This document shows positions 59,168-64,000 of a stretch of DNA of 64,000 nt, piece by piece. The notes below the pieces were generated by a model. The model was not told the DNA's origin. It was given only the letters and a program-made list of their open reading frames with translations, and did no database searches. A program made the position numbers and the translations under genes. The first letter of the stretch is position 1, and every line of letters begins with the position of its first letter. This DNA is from an uncultured Bacteroidales bacterium (GTDB lineage: Bacteria > Bacteroidota > Bacteroidia > Bacteroidales > Paludibacteraceae), in contig CAKVEC010000003.1 of NCBI GenBank assembly GCA_934728255.1, forward strand, positions 62,001 to 126,000. Reading direction: 5' to 3'.

Positions 59168-59210
59168 CAATTACGTAGAAAAGACGTAGAAAGGACGTAG
59201 AAAGAATTGG
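59168..59210. repeat. ACGTAGAAAGG 11-bp tandem array, copy 3 (3 units)
   Basis: Units at 59173, 59184 and 59195, framed by CCAATT and AATTGG exactly as in copy 1, with ATGCATA-rich flanks on both sides. Located between a terminator and a promoter. Confidence 0.92.
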
Positions 59211-59293
59211 AGTTTATAAGGGGGGTAAGTCTCTTTTTTATACGGAATATGCATAATTTTTATGCATAATCTCCAAGCGCACTACGGGGGGTA

Positions 59294-59325
59294 TTTGCCT
59301 GTTTCCCGAAAAAAGTGTACCTTTG
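59294..59325 (+). promoter_or_regulatory. Promoter of the UbiA-family gene
   Basis: TTTG (59294-59297), 20 bases, TACCTTTG (59318-59325); start codon 28 bp later. Confidence 0.85.
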
Positions 59326-59352
59326 CACTTGTATTGAAAACTTGCTCTGTCT

Positions 59353-60378
59353 GTGAAACACTCTATCCGTTTTTGGCTGGACAACAGCCGCAGTATCTCT
59401 CTACCGCAGTCGGCTCTTCCTTGCCTTACGGCTGTCGTACTTTGTATCGGTCAACCGGGTTTTGTTTGGTGGCTTGCTTTCCCTGTTTTGCTTGGCGTGT
59501 GTGTTGCCCATCTCGGAATGAACCTCGCCGACGACTATTTCGACTATCGCCACGACTCCCGTATTCGTGCCGACTTGTCCTCCACCAGTATCCGTGCCCG
59601 GTCGGAGAAGTGCCACTACATCCGCAGCGGCGAGGCGTCTATTCGCGATCTGGGGCGTGCTGTGGTCGCTTTTCTGGCTGTTGCTGCGGCTATGGGCTTG
59701 ATCGCGTTTGTCGCACAATGGCTCCTGCATGGTTGGAAAGCCGCTATGGGCATCGCTCTGTATGCCGTTCTCGGGCTGTTCTTGGGCATCAACTATGCCG
59801 GCAAACCGCTCGAATTGGGGTTGCATGGTTTCGGTGAATTGATTATCGGATTGATGTTCGGCGTACTGAATATGCTCGGGGTGCAAGCCGCTATGACCGG
59901 AACGCTTTTCTCTATGCCTATGTTCTGTATGAGTGTCGGGGTGGGGTGTCTGGTTATCAATATCGTCTATGTCCATTCGGTCATGGAGGTCAAAGCGGAT
60001 GCCGAATTAGGCAAGATGACCTTTGCCCGTCTCTTGCGTACTCCCGCACGAATGATTGCCTTTGTGGCATTCTTTGCCTTGGTGCCCTTTGTTATGTTGG
60101 CGATCGGTATCGTCCTCGGGTGGTGGAGTCCGTGGTATCTGCTTACGCTGCTTACCTTGCCGATGTCGCTCTATCTGATTTATTCAACACACCATTTCGT
60201 CTATGGTTTACCCTGTTTGGATAGACCGCGCTGGTGGATGGGACCGATGGGCGACTGGGACAAGTATGTCAGGGCGGGTATCGACTGGTTCCTTATCCGC
60301 TGGCTTCTGGCACGCAATATCTGTACATTATTCTGCCTGATCTTGATCGGGGTGCATGTTGTCCTATTGTTGGTGTAA
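59353..60378 (+). CDS. UbiA-family prenyltransferase (MenA-like)
   Basis: 341-aa integral membrane prenyltransferase with about eight or nine hydrophobic helices. The Mg/diphosphate motif is NLADDYFDYRHD (NxxxDxxxD type, ~58-69); the second Asp-rich site is VHSVMEVKADAELGK (~210). The size and family suggest transfer of a polyprenyl chain to an aromatic ring, as in menaquinone synthesis (MenA); the precise substrate is not shown by the sequence. It starts with GTG at 59353. Not in an evident operon; a new promoter lies after it. Confidence 0.82.
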   Translation: MKHSIRFWLDNSRSISLPQSALPCLTAVVLCIGQPGFVWWLAFPVLLGVCVAHLGMNLADDYFDYRHDSRIRADLSSTSIRARSEKCHYIRSGEASIRDLGRAVVAFLAVAAAMGLIAFVAQWLLHGWKAAMGIALYAVLGLFLGINYAGKPLELGLHGFGELIIGLMFGVLNMLGVQAAMTGTLFSMPMFCMSVGVGCLVINIVYVHSVMEVKADAELGKMTFARLLRTPARMIAFVAFFALVPFVMLAIGIVLGWWSPWYLLTLLTLPMSLYLIYSTHHFVYGLPCLDRPRWWMGPMGDWDKYVRAGIDWFLIRWLLARNICTLFCLILIGVHVVLLLV

Positions 60379-60419
60379 TTGCCCGTTTTTTGTCTTTTTT
60401 AGGAAAAAACAGACAATCT

Positions 60420-60451
60420 TTTGCATATATGGAGAATATGTCGTACCTTTG
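60420..60451 (+). promoter_or_regulatory. Promoter of the five-gene envelope operon
   Basis: TTTG (60420-60423), 20 bases, TACCTTTG (60444-60451); start codon 42 bp later. Confidence 0.85.
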
Positions 60452-60492
60452 CTGTTGAAATCCGCTTTGAAAAACAATAAATCATTCTGTAT

Positions 60493-60990
60493 ATGAAAAA
60501 ATTCCTCTCTATTGTGTGCGCTTTGGCACTCTGCTTGAGTGCTGCGGCTGCGGTCGGCAAGAAAAAAGCCGACAAGGATACCAACCAATATCGCTACGAG
60601 ATTGAGTGTGCCGGCAATGCCACACAAGGTACCTACCTGGTTAAAGTATGGAGTTACTCCAAGAAAGCCGATGTGGCGGAGAACCAATGCCGTAAGAACG
60701 CCGTCCATGGTGTGATATTCAAGGGCTACGGCGGTGGCAACGGTTGTGTGGCACAGCGTCCGCTTTGCAATACGCCCGGTGCGGAAATTGAGTACGAAAC
60801 CTACTTCAAATCCTTCTTTGCCGATGGTGGAGAGTTCCAACGCTATGCCTCTATTGTCGAGGGTACTACCGAGATAACCAAGGTTGGACGTGAATACAAA
60901 GTGGGCGTCATCGTCAGTGTCCGCAAAGATGACCTTCGTAAAACACTGGAGTCTGCGGGTATCATTCGCGCTCTCAATGCAGGATTTTAA
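60493..60990 (+). CDS. Exported protein of unknown function (envelope operon gene 1)
   Basis: 165 aa with signal peptide (MKKFLSIVCALALCLSAAAA). The mature part (YRYEIECAGNATQGTYLVKVWSYSKKADVAENQCRKNAVHGVIFKGYGGG ... YETYFKSFFADGGEFQRYASIV ... VGREYKVGVIVSVRKDDLRKTLESAGI) is related to the next protein. No known domain recognised. First gene of a probable operon transcribed from 60444. Confidence 0.75.
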   Translation: MKKFLSIVCALALCLSAAAAVGKKKADKDTNQYRYEIECAGNATQGTYLVKVWSYSKKADVAENQCRKNAVHGVIFKGYGGGNGCVAQRPLCNTPGAEIEYETYFKSFFADGGEFQRYASIVEGTTEITKVGREYKVGVIVSVRKDDLRKTLESAGIIRALNAGF

Positions 60991-61002
60991 CAATATAAGA
61001 TT

Positions 61003-61500
61003 ATGAAACGACTTAATGCTCTCCTTATAGTAGCGATAGTGTTGCTGTCGCTTTCCGGCTGCGGCTCCAAACGATCGCAAGCCTATTATGATCAACCGAG
61101 TAAGGTGCTTTCTGCCAACTACGACGGTACGTATGTCATTCGTGCGCAAGTGCGTGCGCGTAACTCCGCAATCGCCTTTGCCGATGTACAACGCAAAGTG
61201 GTACAAGAAGTGATATTTGACGGTGTGGCTGCCGGTAGCAACGGTGTGCAAGACCTCAAACCATTGGTCTTTGACAAGAACGCACGCGAGAAGTACGAGG
61301 ACTATTTCAATGCTTTCTTCTCTGATCACGGTGATTGGAAAAAATACTGCTCGCTCCATGACCGCCGTTCGTTTACTTCTACGTACCAGCGTACCCAAGC
61401 CCAAATGGTACAGGATGTTACGGTTACGGTCAATCGTGCGGAACTCAAGAAGAAGTTGCAAGCCGATGGTATTATTCCCGCTGAAGGGCGATACAATTAA
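61003..61500 (+). CDS. Lipoprotein paralogous to gene 1 (envelope operon gene 2)
   Basis: 165-aa lipoprotein (lipobox LSGCG, Cys ~20). It shares with gene 1 a VIF.G...G..G block, a Y..YF.(A/S)FF.D.G.(W/F)..Y.S(I/L) block and a terminal V.V.(V/R)..LKK.L...GII segment, so the pair arose by duplication. One is periplasmic and one is membrane-anchored. 12 bp after gene 1. Confidence 0.78.
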   Translation: MKRLNALLIVAIVLLSLSGCGSKRSQAYYDQPSKVLSANYDGTYVIRAQVRARNSAIAFADVQRKVVQEVIFDGVAAGSNGVQDLKPLVFDKNAREKYEDYFNAFFSDHGDWKKYCSLHDRRSFTSTYQRTQAQMVQDVTVTVNRAELKKKLQADGIIPAEGRYN

Positions 61501-61547
61501 TAATGAATAATTAACAACTGACATACAGCGTGATGTTAAGCAATACT

Positions 61548-62498
61548 ATGAAACGAATTTCCCTTTTGCTGGCTGCCGTAGCGGTAACCGCATTGTCTTT
61601 CGGACAGATAAAGAAACCCGAACTGATGGTATTCCCCTCCGATGCATGGTGCATCAACAACGGTTACTACACCGAGGTGGAGAATATGGGCGTCGTAGAG
61701 AAAGTGCCCAACTACAAAGAGGCACTCCAGGAGAATATCGGTCTCAAATTGGCGATTGCCAAAATCAATGACCTGATGGCGGAGCGTCAATTCCCGCTCC
61801 AGAGCCTTGAGCAGGCTATCCGCAATGTGGAGCAACGCCGTGCGGAGGATAACCTGACTGTTAGCAAAAGCGGTAATACTTTGGCGGAAAGCCCGTTGGA
61901 CGAACTGGCACGTGCTGCCAAAGCCGACATTATCCTCGAACTCACATGGGATATGAAGGACCAGGGACCCAAACACTCGCTCAGTTATATCCTCGAGGCG
62001 AAAGATGCTTATACGAGCAAGAGTATCGGTGCTGTAAGCGGTACGAGTGCGCCCTCTATGACCGCCGATGTCGATGTCCTTCTCGAGGAGGCTATCGTGG
62101 CGAATATCGACAATTTCAATATCCGTCTGCAAGACTATTTCACTGAGATGCAGACCATCGGACGCGAGATTGTTCTAGATATCAAAGTCTTCGACGGAAA
62201 TGCGGCAGGCGTGGACTTGGAAACGGAGTTCGGCGATGACGAACTGATAGATATTATCAACCGCTGGTTGTTCCAAAACACCATCAGCGGCAGATATTCG
62301 ATGACTTACGCCAGCGAAAACGTAGCCAACTTTACACAGGTACGTATCCCTGTTTATGACGACTATGGTATTCCGGTAGACGCCAATGCGTTTGCTAAGA
62401 AACTGGCACGTATGCTCAAAAAAGAGCCCTACAATATCCCGAGCAAGGTGTTAGTGAAAGGTTTGGGGCGCGCAGTCATTGTATTAGGAGAAAAATAA
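61548..62498 (+). CDS. DUF6175-like exported protein (envelope operon gene 3)
   Basis: 316 aa. The start at 61548 gives a signal peptide (MKRISLLLAAVAVTALSFGQ). The body (KKPELMVFPSDAWCINNGYYTEVENMG ... ADIILELTWDMKDQGPKHSLSYILEAKDAYTSKSIGAVSGTSAPS ... VKGLGRAVIVLGEK) fits the DUF6175 family of Bacteroidetes, whose role is unknown. The N-terminal ~200 residues recall the CsgG/TolB-type fold of envelope accessory proteins (weak inference). Confidence 0.75.
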   Translation: MKRISLLLAAVAVTALSFGQIKKPELMVFPSDAWCINNGYYTEVENMGVVEKVPNYKEALQENIGLKLAIAKINDLMAERQFPLQSLEQAIRNVEQRRAEDNLTVSKSGNTLAESPLDELARAAKADIILELTWDMKDQGPKHSLSYILEAKDAYTSKSIGAVSGTSAPSMTADVDVLLEEAIVANIDNFNIRLQDYFTEMQTIGREIVLDIKVFDGNAAGVDLETEFGDDELIDIINRWLFQNTISGRYSMTYASENVANFTQVRIPVYDDYGIPVDANAFAKKLARMLKKEPYNIPSKVLVKGLGRAVIVLGEK

Positions 62499-62511
62499 AA
62501 AAGAAAGTCGT

Positions 62512-63441
62512 ATGAAAAAGTGTAATATATTGTTTGCCTGCCTGCTGGCAGCGACAACCCTCTTTGCGCAGAATACAGAATATCTGCCTGTCAGCGTCGT
62601 GGTAGAGCAGCAAGTCGAGCCGTTCCCTGCTACCGCACAAGTGCAGTTGCAGAACAAACTGACCCAACTGCTCACCAAGAACGGCATCGCCTCAATGGAC
62701 TATATGGGGCAGTTCTTCCTTACCGCGTTCGTCGTGCCGCAAACCAAAGATGTGGTATCGAGTGCGCCGATGAAGATTTCGGAAACAATGGATATGACGC
62801 TCTACATCGCCGATTATACCAACAAAGTGGTTTTTGCCACCACTTCTCTCACCTTGCGTGGTATTGGTGATACCGAGACCAAGTGCTATATGAATGCGCT
62901 CAAGAGTATGCCGGTCAACTCGCCTGCTATTGAGGCGTTTGTGCGTCAGGGAAAAGAAAAGATCATTGCTTACTACGACCACGAGGCGGCCAATATCATC
63001 AAAAAAGCACAATTCCTCGCTTCCACCAAGCAGTATGAAGAGGCATTGAGCATGGTCGTTACCATCCCAGCGCAATGCAACAAGTACGACGAGGCACTGA
63101 AAGTCGGTTTGGACATCTATCAGCAATATCTGGACAATCAGTGCGTTGTCAATATCGCTGCTGCCCGTCAGGCATGGGCTGCCGAGCAGAACGCCACGGG
63201 CGCACAGAAAGCGGGGGAATATCTGGCAAAGATTCTGCCCGATGCCGGCTGCTACAACGAGGCAATGGCGCTATACAAGGAAATCAAAGGCAAGGTACTG
63301 GACGATTGGAAGTTTGAGATGAAGCAGTACCAAGACAGCGTTGATATCGAGAAACAGCGTATCAACGCTATGCGCGAGGTGGGTGTTGCCTATGGTCGCG
63401 GTCAGCAACCTACCACCACCAATATCGGTTTCTTGCGCTAA
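62512..63441 (+). CDS. Exported TPR-like protein (envelope operon gene 4)
   Basis: 309 aa with signal peptide (MKKCNILFACLLAATTLFAQ). The N-terminal ~130 residues are a mixed alpha/beta domain (YLPVSVVVEQQVEPFPATAQVQLQNKLTQLLTKNGIA ... FVVPQTKDVVSSAPMKISETMDMTLYIADY); residues ~150-280 are helical repeats of TPR-like spacing (KAQFLASTKQYEEALSMVVTIP, LAKILPDAGCYNEAMALYKEI). 13 bp after gene 3. Function unknown. Confidence 0.72.
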   Translation: MKKCNILFACLLAATTLFAQNTEYLPVSVVVEQQVEPFPATAQVQLQNKLTQLLTKNGIASMDYMGQFFLTAFVVPQTKDVVSSAPMKISETMDMTLYIADYTNKVVFATTSLTLRGIGDTETKCYMNALKSMPVNSPAIEAFVRQGKEKIIAYYDHEAANIIKKAQFLASTKQYEEALSMVVTIPAQCNKYDEALKVGLDIYQQYLDNQCVVNIAAARQAWAAEQNATGAQKAGEYLAKILPDAGCYNEAMALYKEIKGKVLDDWKFEMKQYQDSVDIEKQRINAMREVGVAYGRGQQPTTTNIGFLR

Positions 63442-63486
63442 AAATGTCTCGTTGAAGTGAATATACGTTGCCAAATCCTTTCTGTT

Positions 63487-64000
63487 ATGAGAAAACCAAA
63501 TGTATTATGTTTGCTTTTGGTCATTGCTTTGCCACTGTTGGCGCAGAGCAATGACCAATCGCTTAATTACCGGCGTAATGCGCTGGCTACAATGCTCGTC
63601 TATCATCCCGAGGACGAGTTCGGTATCAATATCTACGAGGCGTTCGATAGTCTGCCTTTGCCCGATAAGTACGACGACCAGAATGTCGGATTGCGTGTTA
63701 TTAACAATAGTCAGATATGGGGCGTTCAGCGCAACGACTCGGGCTTTTACAAGGCTACCTATGGACACCCCCTCTCAACCACAGAGATTCAGCAGAATGC
63801 TATTGCTATAGAGAACCTGCTCAATAATGCACAAATAGGCAAACGGTTGGTCGCACGTTGGTTCAACTTGCATGGTGACAGTATAGGCAGTGCGGTATTC
63901 GATACGCAACTTATTCAGGAGCGTGGGCAATACAATGCCTCCGATGTCGATGTGGCAGTCGCTTTGCAGACCGTACGCGGCGTGGCGGCTTTGTCCGATG
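63487..64000 (+). CDS. Exported protein, 3' end cut by window edge (envelope operon gene 5)
   Basis: The frame from the ATG at 63487 stays open to the right edge (171 codons). The signal peptide (MRKPNVLCLLLVIALPLLA, cut after Q) is followed by YRRNALATMLVYHPEDEFGINIYEAFDSLPLPDKYDDQNVGLRV and IENLLNNAQIGKRLVARWFNLHGDSIGSAVF. No family recognised from the part visible. 45 bp after gene 4, so probably same operon. Confidence 0.7.
   Translation, partial: MRKPNVLCLLLVIALPLLAQSNDQSLNYRRNALATMLVYHPEDEFGINIYEAFDSLPLPDKYDDQNVGLRVINNSQIWGVQRNDSGFYKATYGHPLSTTEIQQNAIAIENLLNNAQIGKRLVARWFNLHGDSIGSAVFDTQLIQERGQYNASDVDVAVALQTVRGVAALSD

Overview
The window looks like chromosome of an uncultured gut or rumen Bacteroidales bacterium. 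A Paludibacteraceae-like lineage is my inference. The evidence is: type IX secretion (T9SS) C-terminal domains on surface proteins, a ResB-CcsA fusion, DUF4625, DUF2807 and DUF6175 proteins, large TonB-dependent barrels, an omega subunit of Bacteroidetes type, almost no Shine-Dalgarno sequences, and promoters of the form TTTG-N19/20-TAnnTTTG. Protein starts were placed by signal peptides, conserved N-termini and gene overlaps.

Layout. 1-7.4 kb: an outer-membrane barrel gene cut by the left edge, then two housekeeping blocks on the minus strand (bamD-rpoZ-coaBC and gltX-gmk-nadD). 7.9-18.8 kb: two giant secreted proteins. The second sits behind a textbook cobalamin riboswitch with a terminator-type expression platform. 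19-24 kb: a secreted GH13 alpha-amylase and a cytochrome c synthetase. 23.9-31.5 kb: a probable metal-uptake operon (Cys/His-rich small protein, TonB receptor, His-tailed DUF4625 lipoprotein), divergent from a TetR gene with palindromic operators, followed by an outer-membrane receptor-like protein. 31.7-35.0 kb: a PspC / PadR / PspC-GIN / GIN operon and a PepSY-like protein.

35.4-49.2 kb is one long translation/transcription locus: tRNA-Thr, Tyr, Gly and Thr, tuf, tRNA-Trp, secE, nusG, rplKAJL, an attenuator, then rpoB and rpoC. The order matches E. coli thrU-tyrU-glyT-thrT-tufB/secE/rpo.

49.2-64 kb is accessory. It holds an apparently structured, promoter-driven RNA, an AT-rich DUF2971 gene, and a run of four consecutive exported proteins built from InlB-like repeats whose ends fall in the middle of a repeat. 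A paralogous barrel, another secreted protein, a lipoprotein/PepSY pair, a UbiA prenyltransferase and an uncharacterised five-gene envelope operon running off the right edge follow.

The most unusual content is (1) the four-protein half-repeat cluster, (2) dispersed intergenic elements: arrays of 11-bp and 9-bp tandem units, nested hairpins with compensatory changes, and palindromes inserted in frame into gltX, ccsBA and tetR, (3) the B12 riboswitch on a giant T9SS protein, and (4) the unassigned structured RNA at 49.6-49.9 kb.
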